Below, piece by piece: positions 18,575 to 26,001 of a DNA stretch of 64,000 nucleotides. The notes beneath the pieces are model-generated. The model was not told where the DNA came from and ran no database searches. It saw only the letters and a list, made by a program, of their open reading frames with translations. Origin of the DNA: Oscillospiraceae bacterium (lineage in GTDB: Bacteria; Bacillota; Clostridia; Oscillospirales; Oscillospiraceae); assembly GCA_020025595.1 (NCBI GenBank), contig JAHHRV010000007.1:58320-122319 (forward strand), written 5' to 3'. How positions within the stretch are numbered: the stretch's first letter is position 1; the number at the start of each line of letters is the position of its first letter. The position numbers and the translations under genes are program-made.

Positions 18575-18934
18575 TTATTCCGTTTCATGCAGTCCAAAGC
18601 TGACTGCAATGGCATTGTCCACCATGGACATATGCGCATCATCCAGCCTGCCCATATGCTCGCGCAGGCGTTTTTTATCTATGGTGCGGATCTGTTCCAG
18701 CAGAATCACCGAATCCTTGGAAAGGCCCACACTGCCGCCGGCAATGTTGATATGCGTCGGGAGTCTGGCCTTGCCCGTCTGGCTGGTGATCGCAGCTGCA
18801 ATCACCGTAGGCGAGTGGCGATTACCGGTATCATTCTGGACAATCAGCACCGGCCGGGTTCCGCCCTGCTCACTGCCCACGACTGGGCTTAAATCTGCAT
18901 AGAAGATGTCGCCCCGTTTCACACTGCTATCCAT
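18575..18934 (-). CDS. MazF/PemK-family endoribonuclease (NdoA-like)
   Basis: This 119-aa protein closely follows the EndoA/NdoA pattern: VKRGDIFYADLSPVVGSEQG near the N-terminus, GTRPVLIVQNDTGNR, then SPTVIAAAITSQ and KARLPTHI. These toxins cut mRNA at short sequence motifs such as UACAU in B. subtilis; the site here is unknown. I start at the ATG at 18934, with GGAG 10 nt upstream. A GTG three codons earlier overlaps that site. No mazE-like antitoxin gene precedes it, and the 137-bp upstream gap has no frame of suitable kind. The antitoxin may be elsewhere or lost. Confidence 0.9.
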   Translation of the reverse strand: MDSSVKRGDIFYADLSPVVGSEQGGTRPVLIVQNDTGNRHSPTVIAAAITSQTGKARLPTHINIAGGSVGLSKDSVILLEQIRTIDKKRLREHMGRLDDAHMSMVDNAIAVSFGLHETE

Positions 18935-19071
18935 ACTGTTCACGCTCCGTGAGAAATCTTACCGGCGCTACCGGATTTTCCTATGTAACGCGGTTGATTC
19001 TATTGTCCCACATCAGATAAGAAAATATACGGTAAGCATCCGTTTTATCCTATGCAGCTTTCCCTGAAATT

Positions 19072-19629
19072 CTACTCGCATCCATATTCTTCGATCTGCA
19101 TCGACAGAAAGCGTCTGCCCTGCCAGCTGATTTCCGCTGCCTTTATCTGATCGTCCTGCGCCCAGATCTCCACCGTCAGCGGATCATCGCTGTAGCTGTC
19201 GTTGATCGTCACATGAAGCTGTTCGTCTTCCCGAACGCAGGCAGTGATCACCCCGGAGCGCAGCGCCTTCATCATCACAAACGGGCCGCTGATGGGGCTG
19301 AGCCGTTCATCTGCCATCAAGGGAAACGCAATCATTTTCTCATCAAAGGTCAGCGCACCCTCCTGCCCGGATACGGTTCCGGTAATGCCCGAAATTTCCT
19401 CCGGCTCCTCCACACAGAAGGTGATCACGCCATCGGAATCTGCTTCACAGCTCAGTGTGAATTGCTCCATCGTGTCTATGTAATCCGCCGTCATTTCTGC
19501 CCGAAAGGACACGGTCTGCGCCCCCAGGCATTGACTGCGCAGCTGCAGTGCAGCGTCCATTTCATCCCCTGCACCGCCGCAGCCTGTCAGCAAAATCATT
19601 GTCAGAAACAACACGACAATTCGCTTCAT
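19072..19629 (-). CDS. Lipoprotein, LolA/YdcC-like position
   Basis: This 185-aa protein has a lipoprotein signal peptide with the lipobox LLTGC, so Cys17 should be lipid-modified and anchored outside the membrane. The mature part is acidic and predicted to be mostly beta strands (for example LQLRSQCLGAQTVSFRAEM), suggesting an outer-sheet lipid-carrier-like fold. It sits between nnrD and mazF, where B. subtilis and many clostridia carry ydcC, a LolA-like lipoprotein gene. That positional argument is inference. It is 11 nt behind nnrD and probably in its operon. Confidence 0.72.
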   Translation of the reverse strand: MKRIVVLFLTMILLTGCGGAGDEMDAALQLRSQCLGAQTVSFRAEMTADYIDTMEQFTLSCEADSDGVITFCVEEPEEISGITGTVSGQEGALTFDEKMIAFPLMADERLSPISGPFVMMKALRSGVITACVREDEQLHVTINDSYSDDPLTVEIWAQDDQIKAAEISWQGRRFLSMQIEEYGCE

Positions 19630-19640
19630 GATATCCCCGC

Positions 19641-20480
19641 CTATTTCAGTAGTCGGGGCAATTCCTCCACCATATCACTGGGCAGCATTCCATACTCCCC
19701 CAGCCTCTGGGCGCACACATCCCCTGCCCGGCCATGGAGCCACACACCTGCTGCTGCAGCCGTAAGAGGTTCCAGCTTCTGCCCCAGCAGACTCACGATG
19801 ATTCCCGCCAGAACATCACCGCTGCCTCCGGTGGCCATGCCGGGATTTCCCGTGTGATTCTCATAACACAGCTGCCCGTCAGTGATCAGGCTGCGATGAC
19901 CTTTGCGCACAATGATGCACCCCAGATCCTTTGCCAGTGCCATCGTCTGTTCCTGCCGTGGCAGATCTTTCGGGCTCAGTCGGGCAAATTCCCCATCATG
20001 GGGCGTCAATATGGTGGGACTTGTCCTGCCCCGCAGTTCATCTTTATGCCGGGAAACCATCGTTATGCCATCTGCATCCAGAACCAGCGGACATTTTGCT
20101 TCACGCAGCAGCAGCTTCAAAACCGCTTCCGTCCCATCTCCGATTCCGCTGCCGCAGCCAAACAGAACTGCATCCATTCTGGGAAGCAGCTCCATAATTT
20201 TTTCTGATGCACTTTCCGACAGCATTCCGTCTTCATCCGGCAGTGCAAAGATAACCGGCTCATCCAGCTTCACCGCTTCAATGGCATAGATGCTCTCCGG
20301 GACACCAAGATACACAAGTCCCGCTCCCGTTCTGAGAGCTCCGCGTGAAGCAAAGGCAGCAGCGCCCGTAAATCCCCTGCTGCCGCACAGCAGCAGAATC
20401 TTTCCGTAGTCGCCCTTATGAGTGTCTCTATTTCGCTCAGGAAGTAATATTTTTACATCTTCTTCGTTCAAATATTGCAT
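19641..20480 (-). CDS. nnrD: ADP/ATP-dependent NAD(P)H-hydrate dehydratase
   Basis: NnrD repairs hydrated NADH and NADPH using ATP or ADP. The 279-aa protein is a ribokinase-like enzyme with KGDYGKILLLCGSRGFTGAA near the N-terminus, DADGITMVSRH and ILTPHDGEFARL in the middle, and the nucleotide-binding GGSGDVLAGI near the C-terminus. Only the dehydratase half is present; the epimerase domain (NnrE) that is fused in many bacteria is missing, so it may be elsewhere. A GGAGGAGT ribosome binding site precedes the ATG. It is the first gene of the unit that runs on to mazF. Confidence 0.93.
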   Translation of the reverse strand: MQYLNEEDVKILLPERNRDTHKGDYGKILLLCGSRGFTGAAAFASRGALRTGAGLVYLGVPESIYAIEAVKLDEPVIFALPDEDGMLSESASEKIMELLPRMDAVLFGCGSGIGDGTEAVLKLLLREAKCPLVLDADGITMVSRHKDELRGRTSPTILTPHDGEFARLSPKDLPRQEQTMALAKDLGCIIVRKGHRSLITDGQLCYENHTGNPGMATGGSGDVLAGIIVSLLGQKLEPLTAAAAGVWLHGRAGDVCAQRLGEYGMLPSDMVEELPRLLK

Positions 20481-20500
20481 GTTTACTCCTCCTGTATTTC

Positions 20501-20529
20501 ATTTTATCCTACAAAAATCATTTCGGCAA
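20501..20529 (-). promoter_or_regulatory. nnrD promoter
   Basis: On the minus strand TTGCCG (20524-20529) and TAAAAT (20501-20506) are separated by 17 nt. It is divergent from the aromatic operon promoter about 75 bp away. Confidence 0.6.
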
Positions 20530-20600
20530 GTGTGTTTTCCGTAGCAAATCTGTGTTTTTACTATTTTTTACAGAATTAGTGAAAATTTTTCCTTCAGCTC

Positions 20601-20629
20601 TTGCAAAATAAATTCAGCTGTGCTATACT
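20601..20629 (+). promoter_or_regulatory. Promoter of the aromatic amino acid operon
   Basis: TTGCAA (20601-20606), a 17-nt spacer and TATACT (20624-20629) predict a transcript starting near 20636. The 5' leader before aroF is therefore about 200 nt. Confidence 0.8.
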
Positions 20630-20669
20630 GCATTCATCACTAAACTAGAAATCTCGGAGGCACACCGTC

Positions 20670-20735
20670 ATGAGCCATTGCCTGTTTGCAGCAGCATACT
20701 TCTTTGGCTACTATTACTTTTACCCCAAAAAGTAA
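20670..20735 (+). CDS. Phe/Tyr-rich leader peptide of the aromatic operon
   Basis: This 21-codon ORF has GGAGG ending 9 nt before its ATG. Nine of its 21 residues are aromatic (four Phe, five Tyr), eight of them within codons 10-18; the other residue of that stretch is Gly13. It ends Pro-Lys-Lys-stop. It contains no Trp. It is too short and too biased to be a normal protein. With a terminator and antiterminator after it and DAHP synthase downstream, it fits an attenuator peptide that measures charged tRNA-Phe and tRNA-Tyr. Confidence 0.85.
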   Translation: MSHCLFAAAYFFGYYYFYPKK

Positions 20736-20786
20736 TAGCGATTTGTGCTGCTTTCAAATTCTAGCCAGAGCTTATATTTAAGTTTT

Positions 20787-20823
20787 AGCACCGCACGAAT
20801 CGCATCGTGCGGTGCTTTTTTTG
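20787..20823 (+). terminator. Leader terminator before aroF
   Basis: A perfect 12-bp GC-rich stem (20787-20798 with 20805-20816) with a 6-nt loop is followed by an eight-base U-run. It ends 17 nt before the aroF ATG, with the AAGGAG ribosome binding site between, so it can only act as a conditional stop for the operon. Confidence 0.92.
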
Positions 20824-20839
20824 TTAAGGAGATGTTGTT

Positions 20840-21841
20840 ATGATCGCTATCTTAAAGCAGGGTACTACCCCCGAACAAACCGAACATCTGGTGGATTGGC
20901 TCAAGCGTATGAATCTGGATGTCCATATTTCTCAGGGACAGGAAGTAACCATTCTTGGTTTAATCGGTGACACCAGCAAGGTCGATATGGAGCTGCTGGG
21001 CAGTCTGGAAATCGTGGAAAGCGTTAAGCGTGTTTCCGAGCCCTTCAAGCAGGTAAACCGTAAATTTCACCCCCGCGACAGCATTGTGGAAGTCGGCAAT
21101 GCAAAGATCGGCGGTGGCTACTTCTCCATGATCGCAGGCCCCTGCTCTGTCGAGAGCGAAGACCAGATCATTGAAGTTGCCGAGGCTGTGAAGGAAGCCG
21201 GTGCCACCATTCTGCGCGGCGGCGCATTCAAGCCCCGCACCTCTCCTTATGCATTCCAGGGCATGGGCGAAGAAGGCCTGCACCTGCTGCTTCAGGCAAA
21301 GAAAGCCACCGGCCTTCCCATTTGTACCGAGCTGATGAACATTGTCCACCTGGATCTTTTTGCAGATGTGGATGTCATCCAGATCGGTGCCCGTAATATG
21401 CAGAATTTTGACCTTCTGAAAGAAGTCGGTAAGACGAAAAAGCCCATTCTTCTCAAGCGCGGTCTTGCAAACACCCTGCAGGAGCTGCTGATGAGCGCAG
21501 AATACATCATGAGCGAAGGCAACCCCAATGTCATTCTCTGCGAGCGTGGCATTCGTACCTACGAAACCTTCACCCGCAACACCCTGGATCTGTCCGCAGT
21601 GCCTGTGCTGCACAACCTGACCCACCTGCCCGTAGTGGTAGACCCCAGCCACGCTACCGGCAAAGCCTACCTGGTGCCCCCCATGGCTGCCGCTGCTGCA
21701 GCAGCCGGTGCCGACGGCATCATGGTCGAGGTCCACAACAACCCCAGCTGTGCCCTGTGCGACGGTGCTCAGTCCCTGACACCTGACCAGTTTGCCGATC
21801 TGAGCCGCCGTGTTCAGATTATCCGGGAGGCCATCCGATGA
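20840..21841 (+). CDS. aroF: 3-deoxy-7-phosphoheptulonate (DAHP) synthase, type I beta
   Basis: This enzyme condenses phosphoenolpyruvate and erythrose 4-phosphate, the entry step of the shikimate pathway. The 333-aa protein has an N-terminal ferredoxin-like domain (residues 1-70), as in the Thermotoga enzyme, where it binds Tyr or Phe for feedback inhibition. The barrel follows, with AGPCSVES at about 95, GGAFKPRTSPYAFQG, LKRGLANTLQE, CERGIRTYE and VDPSHATGK. A regulated enzyme behind a Phe/Tyr attenuator means the entry step is controlled both at transcript and enzyme level. The last codons overlap the tyrA start as ATGA. Confidence 0.96.
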   Translation: MIAILKQGTTPEQTEHLVDWLKRMNLDVHISQGQEVTILGLIGDTSKVDMELLGSLEIVESVKRVSEPFKQVNRKFHPRDSIVEVGNAKIGGGYFSMIAGPCSVESEDQIIEVAEAVKEAGATILRGGAFKPRTSPYAFQGMGEEGLHLLLQAKKATGLPICTELMNIVHLDLFADVDVIQIGARNMQNFDLLKEVGKTKKPILLKRGLANTLQELLMSAEYIMSEGNPNVILCERGIRTYETFTRNTLDLSAVPVLHNLTHLPVVVDPSHATGKAYLVPPMAAAAAAAGADGIMVEVHNNPSCALCDGAQSLTPDQFADLSRRVQIIREAIR

Positions 21842-22668
21842 ATGTTGGCATCCTGGGTCTGGGACTCATCGGAGGAAGCATGGCAAGAGCCTACGCTAAG
21901 GCCGGGCACACCGTATATGCCTGTGAAAAGGACGAAGATATGCTGGCCTTTGCCCAGCTGGCAGGCGTGGTCACAGACCGACTGGACGAAACCTCCATCG
22001 GTCAGTGCCAGCTGATTCTGCTTTCCATTTATCCTGCCGGATGCATTGAATGGCTGGAAAAGAATGCCCACCTGATCAGCAAGGATACTCTCGTAATGGA
22101 CTGCTGCGGCATCAAGCAGCTGATTGCAGAACACTGCTTCCCCATTGCAGAAAGCTGCGGCTTCACATTTGTTGGCGGTCACCCCATGGCTGGCAATCAT
22201 CATTCTGGCTTTAAGTACAGCCGCTCCAATCTGTTCCAGGGCGCTCCCATGGTGCTGGTTCCCCCTCAGTTTGACGATATGGAACTGCTGGAACGAGTGA
22301 AAACAGCCCTTGCCCCCTGCAGCTTTGGTTCGTTCTCTGTAACCACCGCAGCTGAGCACGACCGGATGATTGCATTCACTTCCCAGATGCCCCACATTCT
22401 GAGCAACGCTTTCATCAAATCTCCAACTGCATTGGACCACAAGGGTTTTTCCGCCGGCAGCTACAGGGATCTGACCCGGGTCGCCTGGCTGAATCCCCAG
22501 ATGTGGGCAGAACTGTTTCTGGAAAACCGGGAATTTATTCTACAGGAATTGAACACTTATCTGGATTCTCTGGAGCAATACCGGGATGCGGTTGCTCATA
22601 ACGATATGGATACCCTTGTCAGCCTTTTGGATGAGGGTAAACAAGCCAAGGAGGAAGTAGACGGATGA
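21838..22668 (+). CDS. tyrA: Prephenate dehydrogenase
   Basis: TyrA oxidatively decarboxylates prephenate to 4-hydroxyphenylpyruvate for tyrosine. The 276-aa protein starts with the dinucleotide-binding motif GILGLGLIGGSMARAYAKAG, and has the catalytic-region sequence GGHPMAGNHHSGF and a helical C-terminal domain. It has no fused chorismate mutase and no C-terminal ACT domain, so regulation is expected from outside, for example the leader attenuator. Preference for prephenate over arogenate, and for NAD over NADP, cannot be read with certainty. It overlaps aroF and aroB by 4 nt each. Confidence 0.92.
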   Translation: MNVGILGLGLIGGSMARAYAKAGHTVYACEKDEDMLAFAQLAGVVTDRLDETSIGQCQLILLSIYPAGCIEWLEKNAHLISKDTLVMDCCGIKQLIAEHCFPIAESCGFTFVGGHPMAGNHHSGFKYSRSNLFQGAPMVLVPPQFDDMELLERVKTALAPCSFGSFSVTTAAEHDRMIAFTSQMPHILSNAFIKSPTALDHKGFSAGSYRDLTRVAWLNPQMWAELFLENREFILQELNTYLDSLEQYRDAVAHNDMDTLVSLLDEGKQAKEEVDG

Positions 22669-23717
22669 CTACAATTGAAGTAAATGCCTCCAAATCTTAT
22701 CAGGTGCAAATCGGATATGATATTCTGAGCACGCTGGGTCAGCAGATTGCCGCTCTTGGCAAGGCTTCCAAGGTTTGTCTGGTCAGCGAGAGCACCGTAT
22801 GGCCCCTGTATGGCAGCGCTGCTGAGTGCAGTCTGCAAGCAGCAGGTTTTGATACCTGTCACTTCGTATTTCCCGCCGGCGAGCAAAGCAAAAACGGTCA
22901 GATTTTTCTTGAAATCCTCAATTTTCTGGCTGAGAACAAATTGACCAGAACGGATGTGGTCGTCGCTCTGGGCGGCGGTGTTGTCGGAGATCTGGCTGGA
23001 TTCTGCGCAGCAAGCTATCTGCGCGGTGTCCGGTTTGTGCAGGTACCCACCACCCTGCTGGCTGCCGTTGATTCCAGTGTAGGTGGAAAAACCGCCATTG
23101 ACCTTCCTTCCGGAAAGAATCTGGCAGGCGCATTCTGCCAGCCCAGCCTGGTGCTGTGCGACCTGAAGTGTCTGGAAACACTTCCTCAGGATATCTTTCT
23201 GGACGGCTGCGCAGAAATTATTAAAACAGCCATTTTGTTTGACCCGGAGATGTTTGAAGAGCTCGCCAAATACGGACCCGAATTTGATCGCGAGCACATC
23301 ATCGCCCGGTGTGTCGCCCACAAGCGTGACATTGTAAACGCTGACGAATTTGAGCACGGAGAACGCCAGAAGCTGAATCTGGGACACACCATCGGTCACG
23401 GAGTGGAAGCCATGAGTGGTTTTACCCTCTCCCACGGAAAATCCGTTGCCATCGGCACTGCCATTGTGGCACGCTCTTCTGCCAAGCTGGGACTGTGCTC
23501 AGCTGAAACCAGCGAAAAATGCCAGCATCTGCTGACAAGGTTCCACCTTCCCATTCACACGGACTTTTCCGCATCCGACCTTTGCCAAATGGCGCTTTCT
23601 GATAAGAAGCGTTCCGGTGAAACCGTAAATCTGATTATCCCCCGAAAAATCGGCGAATGTTTCATTCGCCCCACCCCCGTAGACGAAATCGAATCCTTTA
23701 TTCAGGCAGGTCTTTGA
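22665..23717 (+). CDS. aroB: 3-dehydroquinate synthase
   Basis: AroB converts DAHP to 3-dehydroquinate with NAD and a divalent metal. The 350-aa protein has FPAGEQSK, the NAD-binding VALGGGVVGDLAGFCA, and QVPTTLLAAVDSSVGGKTA. The metal ligands lie in the C-terminal half, including the His pair in LGHTIGHGVEAM. Its ATG overlaps the tyrA stop (ATGA), and aroA starts one base after its stop, so translation is coupled along the operon. Confidence 0.97.
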   Translation: MTTIEVNASKSYQVQIGYDILSTLGQQIAALGKASKVCLVSESTVWPLYGSAAECSLQAAGFDTCHFVFPAGEQSKNGQIFLEILNFLAENKLTRTDVVVALGGGVVGDLAGFCAASYLRGVRFVQVPTTLLAAVDSSVGGKTAIDLPSGKNLAGAFCQPSLVLCDLKCLETLPQDIFLDGCAEIIKTAILFDPEMFEELAKYGPEFDREHIIARCVAHKRDIVNADEFEHGERQKLNLGHTIGHGVEAMSGFTLSHGKSVAIGTAIVARSSAKLGLCSAETSEKCQHLLTRFHLPIHTDFSASDLCQMALSDKKRSGETVNLIIPRKIGECFIRPTPVDEIESFIQAGL

Positions 23718-23718
23718 T

Positions 23719-24909
23719 ATGGATATTACCATTCATCCCCGAAAATTAAAAGGAACCATCAAAGCGATCCCCTCAAAATCCCAGGCCCACCGGCTGCTGC
23801 TGTGTGCCGCCTTTGCAGATGGCCCCACCACCCTCCTGTGTCCCCAGACCAATCGGGATATTCAGGCAACGGCAGAGTGTCTGCAGGCGCTGGGCGCCGG
23901 GATCATTCGCACGGATGATTCCTACCGCATCACCCCCATTCAGGCGCTGCCTGAGCAAGCAACCCTCAACTGCTGCGAAAGCGGCTCTACACTGCGTTTT
24001 CTGCTGCCAATCGTGGGCGCACTGGGTGTAGATGCCACCTTTACTATGGAAGGCCGGTTGCCTCAGCGCCCCCTTTCTCCCCTCTGGGAGGAAATGGAGC
24101 GGATGGGCTGCCGCCTCACGAGACCCACAGGTGATACCATTCGCTGCCAGGGAAAATTACAGCCGGGAAGCTACTGCATCGACGGCAGCGTTTCCAGCCA
24201 GTTTGTCACGGGGCTTCTGTTTGCGCTGTCTCTGATAGACGGAAACAGCCGACTGCAGCTCACCGGCAAGGTCGAATCCCTGCCCTACATTGAAATGACC
24301 CTCAGGGCTCTTTCCATGTTTGGTGTGGATGCCCGGCAGCAGGATGGGTGCTATCATCTGGCCCAGGCCCGCTTCTCCACCCCCGGCACCATTGAGGTGG
24401 AGGGTGACTGGAGCAATGGCGCTTTCTGGTTGGCTGCCAGCGCACTGGGGTCTGAACTGGTCGTGTCGGGGCTGAATGAAAATTCCCCTCAGGGCGACCG
24501 GGCTGTCACCCACTGGCTGTCCGAGCTGACCGCTCCCTGCACCATCGATGCATCCGACATTCCGGATCTTGTTCCCATTCTTGCAGTAGTCGCAGGTGCC
24601 AAGCAAGGTGCTACCTTCATCAACGCCCAGCGGCTGCGAATCAAGGAATCCGACCGACTGCAGACCGTGGCAGACCTGATCAACGGTATCGGCGGAAAGG
24701 CCGCCGTCACAGCGGATGGTCTTGCGGTGCAGGGCGGCGAATATATTGGTGGCACCGTCAATGCCGCAGGCGATCACCGCATTGCCATGGCTGCTGCCAT
24801 TGCAGCAACCGTATGCACCCAGCCGCTCACCATTGTGGGCGCTGAAGCTGTGTGCAAATCCTATCCTGCATTCTGGGCAGATTATGTAACTTTAGGAGGG
24901 GTTGTATGA
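23719..24909 (+). CDS. aroA: 3-phosphoshikimate 1-carboxyvinyltransferase (EPSP synthase)
   Basis: EPSP synthase joins shikimate 3-phosphate with phosphoenolpyruvate. The 396-aa protein shows the two-fold inverse-barrel family pattern: KAIPSKSQAHRLLLCAAF with the substrate-binding Lys and Ser near residue 15-22, CCESGSTLRFLLP, SSQFVTGLL, SNGAFWLAASAL, and RIKESDRLQTV. It is somewhat shorter than the usual 420-430 aa. The motif ESGSTLRF takes the place of the NAGTAMRP stretch of the classic enterobacterial class, so glyphosate response cannot be predicted. It overlaps aroC by 4 nt. Confidence 0.95.
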   Translation: MDITIHPRKLKGTIKAIPSKSQAHRLLLCAAFADGPTTLLCPQTNRDIQATAECLQALGAGIIRTDDSYRITPIQALPEQATLNCCESGSTLRFLLPIVGALGVDATFTMEGRLPQRPLSPLWEEMERMGCRLTRPTGDTIRCQGKLQPGSYCIDGSVSSQFVTGLLFALSLIDGNSRLQLTGKVESLPYIEMTLRALSMFGVDARQQDGCYHLAQARFSTPGTIEVEGDWSNGAFWLAASALGSELVVSGLNENSPQGDRAVTHWLSELTAPCTIDASDIPDLVPILAVVAGAKQGATFINAQRLRIKESDRLQTVADLINGIGGKAAVTADGLAVQGGEYIGGTVNAAGDHRIAMAAAIAATVCTQPLTIVGAEAVCKSYPAFWADYVTLGGVV

Positions 24910-25988
24910 GCTCTACCTACGGACAAATGATCAAATTATCCATCTTCGGTCAGTCCCATGGCGCTGCCATCGGCATGACTTTAGACGGTGTTCCCGCCGG
25001 ACTGAAGGTCGATTTTGAAGAGCTTCAGGCTTTTCTGAATCGCCGTGCTCCCGGTCAGAACGATTTTTCCACCCCGCGGAAAGAGGCTGACGCTCCCGAG
25101 TTTCTGTCCGGTCTCCTGGATGGATACACCTGCGGCTCACCTATTGCCGCAATCATCAAAAACACCAACACCCGCTCCGCGGACTATCGGAATCTGATGG
25201 ACTGCCCCAGACCCGGTCACGCTGACTACACCGCTCAGGTAAAATACGGCGGCTATCAGGATGTCTCCGGCGGCGGTCACTTCTCCGGACGGCTGACAGC
25301 GCCCCTTTGCATTGCCGGTGGCCTGTGCAAGCAGTGGCTTGCAGCCCAGGGCATTCAAATCGGTGCCCACATCGCAAAGATTGCAGGCATCTCCGACACC
25401 CCCTTTTCCCCTGTTTCCCCTCAATTAGAGCAGATTGGTACAGATTTTCCCGTTCTTTCAAAGGAATCAGGAGAAATCATGCGCCAGATGATTCAAAATG
25501 CCAAGGCAGACTGCGACAGCGTCGGCGGCATTGTAGAATGTGCGGTCACAGGGCTTCCTGCCGGGCTGGGGGAACCCATGTTCGGCGGCATGGAGGGCAG
25601 AATTGCCCAGATCATCTATGGAATTCCCGCCGTGAAGGGCGTGGAATTCGGCGCAGGCTTCGGTGTTGCCGAGCTTCGCGGCAGTGAAAATAATGACCCC
25701 TACATTATAGAAGACGGCGCTGTCAAAACGCTGACCAATCATGCCGGCGGTATTCTGGGCGGCATCACCAGCGGTATGCCCCTGATTCTGCGGGCTGCAT
25801 TCAAGCCCACGCCGTCCATCAGCAAACCCCAGCAAAGCGTTTCCCTGGAACACATGTCACGGGAAGAACTTATTGTAAAAGGACGCCATGACCCCTGCAT
25901 CGTCCCAAGAGCTGTCCCCGTGGTGGAGGCTGCTGTAGCGATTGCAGTTTACGACGCATATCTGGAATGGAAAGCAAGAAAATCATAG
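24906..25988 (+). CDS. aroC: Chorismate synthase
   Basis: AroC makes chorismate from EPSP using reduced FMN. The 360-aa protein has the N-terminal GQSHGAAIGMTLDGVPAG, the middle signature DVSGGGHFSGRLTA and RHDPCIVPRAVPVVEAA near the end, all conserved in the family. I place the start at the ATG at 24906, which overlaps the aroA stop and has TTAGGAGGG upstream. No flavin reductase domain is fused, so it is of the monofunctional type that depends on an outside source of reduced FMN. Confidence 0.97.
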   Translation: MSSTYGQMIKLSIFGQSHGAAIGMTLDGVPAGLKVDFEELQAFLNRRAPGQNDFSTPRKEADAPEFLSGLLDGYTCGSPIAAIIKNTNTRSADYRNLMDCPRPGHADYTAQVKYGGYQDVSGGGHFSGRLTAPLCIAGGLCKQWLAAQGIQIGAHIAKIAGISDTPFSPVSPQLEQIGTDFPVLSKESGEIMRQMIQNAKADCDSVGGIVECAVTGLPAGLGEPMFGGMEGRIAQIIYGIPAVKGVEFGAGFGVAELRGSENNDPYIIEDGAVKTLTNHAGGILGGITSGMPLILRAAFKPTPSISKPQQSVSLEHMSREELIVKGRHDPCIVPRAVPVVEAAVAIAVYDAYLEWKARKS

Positions 25989-26001
25989 GGAGGAAAGCAA
26001 A

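Larger units (their letters stand above)
20636..20823 (+). promoter_or_regulatory. Leader-peptide transcription attenuator of the aromatic operon
   Basis: Four segments can pair in competing ways. Segment 1 (20690-20698, in the leader ORF) pairs with segment 2 (20744-20752, containing TGCTGCT). Segment 2 (20738-20752) pairs with segment 3 (20787-20803) through 11 contiguous pairs plus a second block. Segment 3 (20787-20798) pairs with segment 4 (20805-20816) as a perfect 12-bp terminator stem. A ribosome held at the Phe/Tyr codons (20697-20723) covers segment 1 and leaves segment 2 free, so the antiterminator forms and aroF is transcribed. A ribosome that reaches the stop codon (20733-20735) covers the start of segment 2, so the terminator forms. 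The pairings are visible in the sequence; the mechanism is inferred from phe/trp attenuators. Confidence 0.85.

Noticed and set aside
18382..18642. An 86-codon minus-strand frame downstream of mazF
   Set aside because: It overlaps the mazF 3' end in another frame and crosses the mazF terminator.
20670..20735. Reading the leader ORF as a small toxin or membrane peptide
   Set aside because: It is aromatic-rich but short, has polar residues and a Lys-Lys end, and its place between promoter and conditional terminator of an aro operon explains the composition better.
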